Shown: one piece after another, positions 55,410-63,841 of the stretch
Layout of the letters: the number at the start of each line of letters is the position of its first letter
Position numbering within the stretch: position 1 is the first letter of the stretch
Translations under genes and position numbers: made by a program
NCBI RefSeq assembly: GCF_900115125.1
Contig: NZ_FOVJ01000001.1
Location: 839,852 to 903,851 of the forward strand
Direction: 5' to 3'
Origin: Nitrosospira briensis
GTDB lineage: Bacteria > Pseudomonadota > Gammaproteobacteria > Burkholderiales > Nitrosomonadaceae
Length of the DNA stretch: 64,000 bases
Notes under the pieces: generated by a model
Database searches by the model: none
Told to the model about the DNA's origin: nothing
Seen by the model: only the letters and a program-made list of their open reading frames with translations

Positions 55410-55645
55410 CAGATGGTGGCGCCTTTAAAGCTGCCGCACTTCCAGCGTTTTTGCGTCAGGCCAAAACGTGGGATCGGGTGACGGTGCGAAAATCCTCCGG
55501 TTGATGGATGCCGACAAACCGCATGAAGCCGCGTACGCGTTTTCGTAAGCGCCCAGGGTTTGCGGATTATCAATATTGGCGAACCATTCGATTGCGGGCA
55601 CCTCGCTCAATTGGGCGATATTGAGCCGAGTTTTGAGGTTTTAGG
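55410..55645 (-). pseudogene. Decayed tyrosine-type integrase, N-terminal part
   Basis: Three frames carry successive bits of a XerC/D-type SAM-like N-domain. One reads LNIAQLSEVPAIEWFANIDN then PQTLGAYENA; the next reads GFMRFVGIHQPEDFRTVTRS then HVLA and a stop; a third continues with KTLEVRQL and KGATI. The order IEWFANIDNPxTLxAYENxxxxFMRFxGI..PEDFRxVTRxHVLAWR is that of phage and element integrases. At least three frameshifts and one stop make it dead. It marks the left edge of the foreign region. Confidence 0.7.
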
Positions 55646-55670
55646 ATGAGCGAATTCATGAGTTAATTTC

Positions 55671-55698
55671 ACAGTTGATAAAATATGTTATCAACTGT
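55671..55698. repeat. Perfect 11-bp inverted repeat
   Basis: ACAGTTGATAA (55671-55681), AATATG, TTATCAACTGT (55688-55698), extended by TTT/AAA arms after one mismatch. It lies just upstream of the integrase relic, where an operator or recombination site would be expected. Confidence 0.7.
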
Positions 55699-55768
55699 AA
55701 AAGACGGATACGGAAAACCCTTTACGGGGGAGCTTACGGGAGCACATCACTTGTCCTTGGCAAGATAG

Positions 55769-55900
55769 CCGGATTAATAGACTTACCGCTTCTTCGATTA
55801 ATTCAAGCGTCTCTGCTGCCGCCGCTGGATGTGATCAATCAGAAAGTCGGTTATTCTTTCGAGATCGGTAAGGTCACGTTCCGAATAGCTCAGCCTTGCC
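55769..55900 (-). pseudogene. Frameshifted ParE/RelE-type toxin remnant
   Basis: After the antitoxin's stop the minus strand reads ARLSYSERDLTDLERITDFL then IDHI in one frame and, after a frameshift near 55835, HPAAAAETLELIEEAVSLLIR in another. Joined, this is the ParE N-terminal pattern (LxxSxxAxxDLxxIxxFIxxH...A...L..I..A...L). The rest is missing. The toxin is inactive. Confidence 0.65.
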
Positions 55901-56108
55901 GAGATTTGGCTTTCGGCTTTACAGGATTGTTGCCGGCAATGCGCGCCTTAAGGTACGCGTGAACCTCATCGACATCAAAGCCTTTGCCGGTACTTAACAT
56001 TCCTTCCCGTGCTGCTTGAGCTTCAATTACGAAGCTGGCACGCGATTCAGCTGCCGTAGCTGCTCTTTCGTTTGCAATTGACCCTGAATCGCAGCATCTT
56101 ACTCTCAC
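55890..56108 (-). CDS. ParD-like antitoxin
   Basis: 72 residues as a frame; the true start may lie at a downstream codon. The stretch ASFVIEAQAAREGMLSTGKGF then DVDEVHAYLKARIAGNN is like antitoxins that pair with ParE-type toxins. It is followed without gap by the broken toxin. The N-terminus (IANERAATAAESR) repeats DNA found at 56179, so the 5' end may have been rebuilt by an insertion. Confidence 0.55.
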   Translation of the reverse strand: MRVRCCDSGSIANERAATAAESRASFVIEAQAAREGMLSTGKGFDVDEVHAYLKARIAGNNPVKPKAKSRQG

Positions 56109-56193
56109 ACTGGCCGCTCATCTTCTTATTGGCACCTCCCCAAAAAATGACCTATTGCGGGAATGCCAGTTTGCAGCCCTTTCGTTTGCAATT
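56065..56193. repeat. 15-bp direct repeat at the edge of the foreign region
   Basis: CTTTCGTTTGCAATT occurs at 56065-56079 and 56179-56193, 114 bases apart and both within the 3' and 5' ends of coding frames (IANERAA in each). It sits at the border between GC-rich and AT-rich DNA. Confidence 0.6.
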
Positions 56194-57074
56194 TGCCGCC
56201 CTCGGAGGTGACAATTTACGCCCTCTGGTAACGTCCCTCTCACAGGGTGAATTGCAGAATTTTCAGATCCTGCGGTAGGGCGGGGCAGCAGTTGAAACGA
56301 ATCCACATCTATTGGAGCTATTGGAAAGGCCGAATCCTCTGGAACCGTCCATGTCTCCAGCTTACCCCCAAAACTTCCGCAGTCTGATTTTCCAACGACC
56401 ACTTGGAAACGAGTTTCTGGATTGGGAGGGTGAAAGATAGCAAGTAATTCTATGGTAAAAGGGTCAGAGTAAGCCATGAATAGAGGAGTGCCTCTCGGTC
56501 TCGGGATGGCAACATAAAATATTTGAAATGATCTGGTGCCATAGAAAAGGTGAAAAGTGGCTTGCGTCGTCGGGTTAAGCAAAGGAACCGTAACGCCAGG
56601 ATAGTCACGATAGTGAATGCCCCAGCTTCTCCGGAAATCGGTAGGTGAATCTTGCGATGCAATTCCTTCACTAGAAAATATTACATCGTAAAAAAAATGA
56701 AGCTCCCTTCCATCTTCTGTATGTTTCGGTGAATAAAAGGGCATGGATGAACGATGGCAGTCTAGAGCGACATTTCTGTATTTCGGTGTCTCTAGCACGG
56801 ATCCATCCTGAAAAGCATACAGCGAGAACTCCGTTAGAAGATTAACAACAATACCCATTCTATAATTCTGTGGAGTAGCCGGAAGAGGAATGCCTTCCGG
56901 GCTGTCATCGTGTACGACGTTTACTGCCCATTCCCACCAGGGGAAATCTATAAATATATTATTTTGAAGTTCGGCTAACATTGGTGGGCAGTGTAGTGGT
57001 TCTCCCCCCCCCCGAGGATACCTGATATCATGAATAATCTCCTGCCTACCACTCAGGTCAATATAAACTCCCAT
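56118..57074 (-). CDS. Hypothetical 318-residue protein, coupled to the AT-rich gene
   Basis: Not recognised. It begins 3 bases after the stop of the 887-residue gene, so both are translated together. The first 280 residues are beta-rich and aromatic (ELQNNIFIDFPWWEWAVNVV, RSSMPFYSPKHTEDGRELHF, FHLFYGTRSFQIFYVAIPRP) without signal peptide. The last 35 residues (GVNCHLRGRQIANERAANWH and on) run through a repeat shared with the antitoxin gene, which suggests that its original stop was lost. Function unknown. Confidence 0.65.
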   Translation of the reverse strand: MGVYIDLSGRQEIIHDIRYPRGGGEPLHCPPMLAELQNNIFIDFPWWEWAVNVVHDDSPEGIPLPATPQNYRMGIVVNLLTEFSLYAFQDGSVLETPKYRNVALDCHRSSMPFYSPKHTEDGRELHFFYDVIFSSEGIASQDSPTDFRRSWGIHYRDYPGVTVPLLNPTTQATFHLFYGTRSFQIFYVAIPRPRGTPLFMAYSDPFTIELLAIFHPPNPETRFQVVVGKSDCGSFGGKLETWTVPEDSAFPIAPIDVDSFQLLPRPTAGSENSAIHPVRGTLPEGVNCHLRGRQIANERAANWHSRNRSFFGEVPIRR

Positions 57075-57077
57075 ACC

Positions 57078-59741
57078 TTAACCGTTTAAACCTTTTTGCA
57101 TTCCGGTTACTGGGTCATACTCTACCTCAACAGCTACTACCTGATCTGTAGGTAAAATTTCTACCCATTGGTCAAAAATTTCAAAATGACCCGAGGTTTG
57201 TAATTTAAAACCTCCCTGGAGAGGATAAAAACCATGTTCATAAACCTTATCAATAGGAGTTGAGGAAACCTTATTGTCATCATTTATTTCCTCATTTTTA
57301 GGATGTAATTCCACCTTGTTACCTGCCGCATGTTTTTCCCTTACTTTTTCTGCAAGTATAGTTAGTGCTTCCCAAATTGTTTTTCCTTGTAATTCTTCCT
57401 CATCTCCCGTGTAAAAATCATTTTCAGTTAAACCCTCCCCACTTTCTGTATGTTTAAGCCAGTTTAAGGCAGCTTGTTCTTTACCAGGACGAATTGGAAT
57501 TACTGCCTTAACCCATGGAGCATTCAAAAAGGCATTCCTTAAATTATCGCCATCAAGCTGCAATAACCAACCTAAAGAGCTTCCCAACTTTGCCGGTTCC
57601 GATTCTTCAGTAATATTGTAATTTGAATCCCTTATTGCCCCTCCCCAGGAAGCGAATGATCTATTTAATGTAGATAAAAATCCCGAAGAAAAACTCTGAG
57701 TAGTCAATTTAGGTTTCCACCAGTCGGGTGCTACAAAATAAAGCATTTTGTCGATATCGAATATAGAGTTGATTAATTCAGCGATGATGTGCTGGGTCGA
57801 AGTGCTCGTACTATAATCAGGGCTGTTTGTGCTTTCTATCAAGGATTTAATTAAATTTCTATAAACAATGATCCTTTCCTCTTCCCTTAATTCCTCAAAC
57901 TTCCTGCTCTCGATTCTGCTTGCAAAATTTACCCTTTCTTTTAATCCGTCAACAAATGCCTGTTTAGTTAATTGATCAACTTTATTGTCGTAGGCTGTAA
58001 TGGCAGCATCATTAGCAGATATTATCTTTTGTTTCAACGCCTTAGATGGCATCCAGGAAGCTTTAAAGCTTACTGGAATTTCATTCTGATTGTTAAAATT
58101 CACCATCTCTAACTGGATGGTTATATTGTTGTCCTCAGAAATTTGAATAACGGAGAGATCGCAAAGGTTATTATTTGTAGAGACTACATATATCTTGTTT
58201 AACAGATAATCTGTTTGTGGAGGGTTTATAGAATAATTTTGTATGTGCTTAATCCTGTCATTACCCACATAGGTATCTCCCGACTGATCCTCTTCAACGC
58301 CATTAATGTATGTGCGATCTTTTCTTAATCCAAATTCGTTAGGATCTGCATTAATAGGCTCAAATCTAATTTGAAGGGTAACATCAGAAAACAATTCCGC
58401 AGGCATTGGAGCAATTTCTGCCGGAGCAATGCTATCTAAATCTGCGGGTGCAGCTAAATGGATGAGATTTGCGAGCCCTAGCCCCAATCCTGGGTTATCC
58501 ACATAAGTTTGCCAACACAGGTAAGTCCCGATGTCCTGTACCTGAACCCCCACCTGACGCATCTTTCTTCTTAGCTCATAATTGATCAAGTTATTAGTTG
58601 AATTTTTGAGCGTATATTTTTTTGAAGAGGTAGCGGTCTCTTCCGAAACACTCTTAAAAGTAGATTTGAAGTTCTTTTTAATTTCTGAAGATAATTTTTC
58701 AGTCTGCTCCCGCATTCTCTTATGAGAGGTTTCTTTGGAAATTTCCTGCGTAGTATTAAAATCTAAGCTTCCTGTAGCATTGGCACTGCCAGTAGCCCAA
58801 GATTGATTTACTGATGCTGTAAAACCCAATTTCAAATCTTGTTTATTGTTTTCCTGAACTGCCTCAGATATTTCATCCTTTTCCGTTAGACTGCTTTCAG
58901 ATTTAATTATCGTCTCAGATGCCTGCTCTAAAGTTTTCTCTATTACGGTTTTTCTTGTATGGATTTCTATAAGCACTGCTTCTGCCCCCGGGCTTAACCA
59001 GATATGCTCCACTGCAGGACCGAGAAAGGTTTCAAATTCAAAGAAGTATTGCCTGAAGAGATGCACTATTCCAACTGGTGACAGAGAAATTTTATGTAAA
59101 TCTTTTTGGGGATCAAAAAAATCTAAAGGGTCATTTAAACGATCCGAAGGAGTGAAGATTGGTTTTTTGGGGGTTTTAAATATTTTATAGAGTGAATCAA
59201 AAGCTTTTTGTGAGGCCAGGAAAACAAGTAGGCCTGCGACTTTGGATTCATAATTCAGGATCTTTCCATATTTTTCCTGAAGCATTTGCTGACGTAAATT
59301 ATGATTACCCAAGAACTTGCAGTCTTGTGTAAAGGCTGACCTTAATGTATTACTTAATTCCTGCTCCAATAAAATATCGATATTTTCTTTATTGATAACA
59401 CTTTCCCAATCGGAGGTTTCATTAAAAGATTTAACTTTATCGGCTAAAGCATTTAATAATAGGCTTCCATATCCATAATTTTCCTTGCTCAAATTACTGT
59501 CAATACTGCCCGCTTTCCATTCCCTCAGATTAATACTGCAAGTAGCAAGATCTAGATCATAATTCGTGGAAGATTGGATCTGATCTAGGGATTTGTTAAA
59601 ACTCTTTATCCTTTCATCTTGAATGCCCGCATTGAATTTAGCTTTTTTTCTTTCTGACTTCCATCCGAGCAAGGGCTGGTAAACCCCAAAAATTTCGCTT
59701 GAATAAGGTAAGCTTCCGACAAATTTATCTTTGATTTTCAT
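57078..59741 (-). CDS. AT-rich gene for an 887-residue protein of unknown function
   Basis: Clearly foreign: rich in A and T, Lys/Asn/Ile codons and no good ribosome site (TTTTTTAAAT before the ATG), unlike every neighbour. The protein has no signal peptide. Segments include LGPAVEHIWLSPGAEAVLIE, a coiled coil (about residues 270-300, EKTLEQASETIIKSESSL), a Ser/Thr/Asn-rich stretch, a second helical block (KETSHKRMREQTEKLSSEIK), then LRRKMRQVGVQVQDIGTYLC, and a C-terminal beta-rich end VAVEVEYDPVTGMQKGLNG. No catalytic motif seen. Upstream DNA has a Bacteroidota-like flavour (AT-rich, near TAnnTTTG). It is followed by the coupled 318-residue gene. Confidence 0.8.
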   Translation of the reverse strand: MKIKDKFVGSLPYSSEIFGVYQPLLGWKSERKKAKFNAGIQDERIKSFNKSLDQIQSSTNYDLDLATCSINLREWKAGSIDSNLSKENYGYGSLLLNALADKVKSFNETSDWESVINKENIDILLEQELSNTLRSAFTQDCKFLGNHNLRQQMLQEKYGKILNYESKVAGLLVFLASQKAFDSLYKIFKTPKKPIFTPSDRLNDPLDFFDPQKDLHKISLSPVGIVHLFRQYFFEFETFLGPAVEHIWLSPGAEAVLIEIHTRKTVIEKTLEQASETIIKSESSLTEKDEISEAVQENNKQDLKLGFTASVNQSWATGSANATGSLDFNTTQEISKETSHKRMREQTEKLSSEIKKNFKSTFKSVSEETATSSKKYTLKNSTNNLINYELRRKMRQVGVQVQDIGTYLCWQTYVDNPGLGLGLANLIHLAAPADLDSIAPAEIAPMPAELFSDVTLQIRFEPINADPNEFGLRKDRTYINGVEEDQSGDTYVGNDRIKHIQNYSINPPQTDYLLNKIYVVSTNNNLCDLSVIQISEDNNITIQLEMVNFNNQNEIPVSFKASWMPSKALKQKIISANDAAITAYDNKVDQLTKQAFVDGLKERVNFASRIESRKFEELREEERIIVYRNLIKSLIESTNSPDYSTSTSTQHIIAELINSIFDIDKMLYFVAPDWWKPKLTTQSFSSGFLSTLNRSFASWGGAIRDSNYNITEESEPAKLGSSLGWLLQLDGDNLRNAFLNAPWVKAVIPIRPGKEQAALNWLKHTESGEGLTENDFYTGDEEELQGKTIWEALTILAEKVREKHAAGNKVELHPKNEEINDDNKVSSTPIDKVYEHGFYPLQGGFKLQTSGHFEIFDQWVEILPTDQVVAVEVEYDPVTGMQKGLNG

Positions 59742-60009
59742 ATTTAAAAAAGATAAGTTTTATAAATAAAAAATCCGATGAAGAAAAGAAGCTAATTAAA
59801 AAATTCACTTCATTATCATTACGGCGCTCAGGAAAAACGGTATCTAATTCAAAGATTATTAAATGAAATTGATATAACTAAACATTTTCTTTAGGTATTT
59901 TTTATAGCATATTTATAGAAAACCGCACTAAGCCCCTTTGGAGTTGCCCCTATTAAACCGGATAGGATGCGGTTAGTAATTGGCTGCCCTTGATCCGCTT
60001 GGATCGATT
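59742..60009. other. AT-rich intergenic region upstream of the 887-residue gene
   Basis: No gene. The strong AT bias continues from the gene; a promoter for the 887/318 pair should lie here but none is certain. Confidence 0.4.
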
Positions 60010-61719
60010 TCAGCAGGGTACCCAGGAACAGGCCCGCCAAGTAGGATTAGTGACGTCTGGTCCGACAGACCCTGTTCCCCAAAGATGATCGCTTTCCGTC
60101 GAGCCTGTAGCGTCACCTAAGTAGTAAGCGCCCGCCCAGATTTCTCCTGGCTGTATCTCCTGCGCAGTGCGAAACCACGACTGGATAATCGTTGAGCCGG
60201 CCTTCGCATATTGGGCCAAACGTTGCCCTTCCTCTTCGTTATCGAAAGTTACCTGGCCATACCCCATCAATATATGTAATCCATCAAACGCATTCCGCCA
60301 CCTTTCAAGTACATTCCCGCCACTCCCAACCACATCATCTTGTAGCGGCCCACAAGCGGCAACCACGGCCCATTCAAGATTCTTGGTACCCCAAAGATCA
60401 GGGGCACCAGCGGTTTCCGTAAAATGTAGAAAAGTATCATCGGGTGCAGCAAATACCCACCCGTCACTGTTCGCATGTCCTGTGTAGAAAACAAAATCAA
60501 CTGCATCGACCCACTCGTCATTAAATTCGCGCCAATCTGATTCCCATGCGTTCGCGTCGCCCCAATTGAAACGGATACTCCATCCCGCCGCGGCTAATTC
60601 ATCAACAAAACCCTGCGCATTGTTCTGACTCCCCGCCAGACCGCCCGATAGGCCTATCCAGGAAGTACCCGCAGAATAAAAACCTAAAAGATTGCCAAGT
60701 TCCTTCAGTTTGATTACGGGGAAATTGGGATTGAGTATGAGGGGGCCGTTGAGGGATTCAATGGTAAATACATCGGTAAACTTCAGGCCGGCTTGTCGAA
60801 GCAAGCGACGGTTTATTGCAATGCCCGGGGGAAGCGGCCGGCCGGGCACTGGTTGGAAGTCAGCGGGCAGCGGGCGTATGAAAGGCCTTGCATTCTGAGT
60901 TCTCGTGGGTTGCAATGGCTGCGATGCAGGAACAGTTACTTCCGTTGCAGGAATAATTATTTTCCGTAATGGAACACGATTGCCTTCGAAGTCAGCAACC
61001 GCGCTGTACACATAAACCGGATAGAGGAGATTCTGCTCTGAAAATGCAGGTGCCGCGAAATAAGCGAGTTCGGATGAAAACTCGGCAATCTTCATGGAAG
61101 CGGTCATTGCTCGAAATGTCTGGTCGGCTTTTGTTTGCTCCACAACTTCCTGCAACTCCGGCTCGCCAGTCACCGGACGCCAAACGCCCCGAAGCCCCAG
61201 AAGTCGCCCGCCTTCGCCAAATGCAACGCCGAACCGGCCCCCTCCGCCAACTAAGGGGAGAACTTTACCACCTACCCCAAATTCGCTAACATCGATCTCA
61301 ACATCCATTAAAATTGTGATGTCTTCCTGAAACACTTGCCGATCCATCATATTCTTTGTGGCAATAACGGTCGTTGTCCCGCTCGTCCGGGTTTTCAACC
61401 GGAAGGGACCGGTCAGTTGCGGTAAGACTCCGTACTTGGTAAGTAGCCCATAACTTGATCGTTCGGCATCGGCAGCACTTATAAGCTCTCGTTTTTTCGA
61501 ATTGACACCGGCAAACCGCCATAATCGACTTAAGTCCGCCGCCCAAACACCGCCTCGAGCAACATCAATCTCAATGCTTCCGCTCTTGCTGGTCAGCTCA
61601 ATTCGAGTACCCCGCTCAAGCATTTCATAATCTGCTCTGGGAAAGAGAAGCTTGCCGAGATCGTGAATGTGCTCCGCGGGAGCGACAGTGCTGGCTACTG
61701 GGAATATTGGAAGTTTCAT
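60010..61719 (-). CDS. Caspase-fold (DUF6345-like) protein, predicted cysteine peptidase
   Basis: 569 residues from ATG 61719, with AAGGAGG before it. The C-terminal 220 residues show the clan CD (caspase/gingipain) order: FIGLSGGLAG at the start, DFVFYTGHANSDGW with the catalytic-type His (about 415), and NLEWAVVAACGPLQ with the Cys (about 456), followed by LHILMGYGQVTF. This matches the family often called DUF6345. The N-terminal half is beta-rich (TSKSGSIEIDVARGGVWAAD) with no membrane segment or signal peptide. It could cleave a partner encoded nearby; substrate unknown. Same strand and spacing as the lipoprotein and 887-residue genes. Confidence 0.75.
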   Translation of the reverse strand: MKLPIFPVASTVAPAEHIHDLGKLLFPRADYEMLERGTRIELTSKSGSIEIDVARGGVWAADLSRLWRFAGVNSKKRELISAADAERSSYGLLTKYGVLPQLTGPFRLKTRTSGTTTVIATKNMMDRQVFQEDITILMDVEIDVSEFGVGGKVLPLVGGGGRFGVAFGEGGRLLGLRGVWRPVTGEPELQEVVEQTKADQTFRAMTASMKIAEFSSELAYFAAPAFSEQNLLYPVYVYSAVADFEGNRVPLRKIIIPATEVTVPASQPLQPTRTQNARPFIRPLPADFQPVPGRPLPPGIAINRRLLRQAGLKFTDVFTIESLNGPLILNPNFPVIKLKELGNLLGFYSAGTSWIGLSGGLAGSQNNAQGFVDELAAAGWSIRFNWGDANAWESDWREFNDEWVDAVDFVFYTGHANSDGWVFAAPDDTFLHFTETAGAPDLWGTKNLEWAVVAACGPLQDDVVGSGGNVLERWRNAFDGLHILMGYGQVTFDNEEEGQRLAQYAKAGSTIIQSWFRTAQEIQPGEIWAGAYYLGDATGSTESDHLWGTGSVGPDVTNPTWRACSWVPC

Positions 61720-61853
61720 TGCATTCCTCCTTTTCAATAATCATTTATCAGACTAAAGGGGGTTCAGCAGTCCAAGCGAAAAGCAACGCCTAAAGTCCCC
61801 AGGTCTCTCTCCCCCCTCTGCTGTTTGGTCATTGATTTCTAGTCGCGCAAAAA

Positions 61854-63170
61854 CTATGGACATCTTGTTTTTAAGTAGCTGATATGTGCCGCATACGCTG
61901 CAGTAGGTCTATTCCAGCCTGCTGGCGTCGCCGCTGAGGGCATCGTTTTGTCAGCTGCCTGGCGTAGGATTCCACAGTAACGGGGGGTGGGCTCAGCAAT
62001 TTCATGGCAGCCAGAGCAGGCGCCTGCTCCCAGCTCGCTAAATGCAGGCGGATTTGCCCAGGTCGATTGGCCAATAGGTGTATATCGTACGCTGGGATCT
62101 CGGTTAGTCGGACTGCCGAGAGGAGTGTGTGGATGAACAACAAACGCATTAAAGCCACGATGACACTCGGTGCAATTTTCAGCTAAATTTGAGCCATCTT
62201 TTAGTTGATTTATCTGTAGCCGAATCCCTCGGCCCGTGATTCTTCTCCCCGTTGTAGCGTTGAGATTGTCCCAGAAGCATGCTTTACCGGTCGTCTGGCT
62301 TTGGCAGATGATCCCTAAAAGGCCAACGGAACCGCTTGTATTTGTACGCGGCAAGGCATAGCACAATCCTGCGTTTCCAGGCGCCACATAAGTCCAAACC
62401 TCACTATTCGGGTTAGAAGGAGAACCGGCGAAAGCGTATTCGGATGGCAAGGTCCCCCGGTTTACCCATCCACTATCCGGCCAGTTGGGGGGAATTGGGA
62501 CCGAGTTTGATCTGCAAGTCCTCATGTAGCCCGTTTCTACAAAGTTATCTATGCGCAGACTTCCTAGTAGTGCAGCCAGAATCCTGGGGTCAATGTAATT
62601 GTTGAGATACCTACTAAAATCAATATCTAAGTTTCTTAAGTCCAACTGAAGGAAGTCAAGTGATCTCTCATGGATGAGATCAAAACGCCATTGATATGCA
62701 AGCTTCTCGTCAGGCAGGGCCACATCAATTCCCTTCTGAATGAGTAAGCTTTTGGTTAAAATGCGTTGGTCATCAGAGAACTTGAACCCGGATAACACCT
62801 TTTTGACATAGCTTTTTTCCAGGGGTGGCTTTGTTTTTCTATGTTGTTTATAGGGCTTAGCATCCGATTCTTCAGTACTCACTTCAGGCATGGCGGTAAG
62901 GCTTTGGATCATCGAATCCTGCAGCTGCTCGATGACCGCTTTGCTCAGCTTGATTTCCCGGAACTGCCTATCGAGCAGAAGCCCGTGATAAGCGTGTGCT
63001 ATATCGAAGTAGGTAATCTTTTCTAGATTAATAGTACTTCCGTTGTCAGGTCCAGCAGGTTGCGTAGTTGTTTTCATTACGCAAGAAGAAATCAATCCCA
63101 AACCGATTATGCAGAAAAAAATAAAGGTTTTCGTGTGCCGATACATTTTCGTTCTTTTTCCTTGCCACAT
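61854..63170 (-). CDS. Lipoprotein with two CxxCH haem-binding motifs
   Basis: 438 residues; a consensus GGAGGT precedes the ATG at 63170. Signal TKTFIFFCIIGLGLISSC gives a lipobox (ISSC, Cys30). The first 200 residues are helical without known motifs. The last part has haem sites C333-x-x-C336-H337 (ENCTECHRGF) and C385-x-x-C388-H389 (GACSGCHEI), plus several more Cys. It would be a membrane-anchored periplasmic diheme c-type cytochrome. The partner and electron route are unknown; it is the first gene of the cluster with the caspase-fold protein. Confidence 0.78.
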   Translation of the reverse strand: MWQGKRTKMYRHTKTFIFFCIIGLGLISSCVMKTTTQPAGPDNGSTINLEKITYFDIAHAYHGLLLDRQFREIKLSKAVIEQLQDSMIQSLTAMPEVSTEESDAKPYKQHRKTKPPLEKSYVKKVLSGFKFSDDQRILTKSLLIQKGIDVALPDEKLAYQWRFDLIHERSLDFLQLDLRNLDIDFSRYLNNYIDPRILAALLGSLRIDNFVETGYMRTCRSNSVPIPPNWPDSGWVNRGTLPSEYAFAGSPSNPNSEVWTYVAPGNAGLCYALPRTNTSGSVGLLGIICQSQTTGKACFWDNLNATTGRRITGRGIRLQINQLKDGSNLAENCTECHRGFNAFVVHPHTPLGSPTNRDPSVRYTPIGQSTWANPPAFSELGAGACSGCHEIAEPTPRYCGILRQAADKTMPSAATPAGWNRPTAAYAAHISYLKTRCP

Positions 63171-63639
63171 TTTTTACCTCCATCTATTTAATCCCCCCGA
63201 CGACGTGGGGAGTCTGCTCCAGAATATGCAGAAAAGATTAACCTTACCGTTATTCATAGCAGGGAAAGGCTTCATGTCAATCTTGAGCAACATGGAGAAG
63301 GGCATAAAGAATATACAAAACCGTCTTTCTGGTTTTTATGGCTGCTTTTCTGGGAGCTGAGTTGTAACCCTTTCACGGTAGTTGAGATTTCACAAGACCA
63401 CTCGCCGCAAAACGGACAAAACTGCGAAAGAGTTTGGGATAAGTCTAGGTTGTAATGATGGTACAGCTCTCGATGGATTCTCCCGTATCGGTAATTAGCC
63501 TTTATATGGCCGGATCTCATCTCTCGTTAGGGCTAGCCCTAGTGATAGATCATTTACCCCCCTAAAAGCCTATCACTAGACACATTTTTGACTTCTGATC
63601 GGACCTCTATCACATCATCTTTAATCCGTGTGAGAAAAA
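63171..63639. other. Intergenic region before the resolvase relic
   Basis: No gene seen on either strand apart from short frames without ribosome sites. It should contain the promoter of the lipoprotein gene on the minus strand. Confidence 0.4.
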
Positions 63640-63806
63640 ATGATCATTGGCTACGTAAGAACTTCAACTATCGATCAAACGACCGGTTTCGAGGCACAGC
63701 TCAAGGAACTCGAAGGTATCAAGTGTCAAAAAATCTTCCGGGAATAGACTCATCGCTTGGCGTTCGTACACAGCTAGAAACGGCACTGGAGTTCATGCGG
63801 GAAAGC
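63640..63806 (+). pseudogene. Decayed serine resolvase, N-terminal part
   Basis: From ATG 63640 the frame reads MIIGYVRTSTIDQTTGFEAQ and LKELEGIKCQKIFRE then TAG (63745-63747). The opening IGYVRTST with its nucleophile Ser and the following Gln/Leu-rich helix are those of small serine resolvases. The sequence continues in another frame as SSLGVRTQLETALEFMRES, so a stop and a 1-base deletion break it. The remaining two thirds are absent. It marks the right edge of the foreign region. Confidence 0.75.
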
Positions 63807-63841
63807 CGACATCGAACGAGGTCCTTTCACGTCCTATATCC

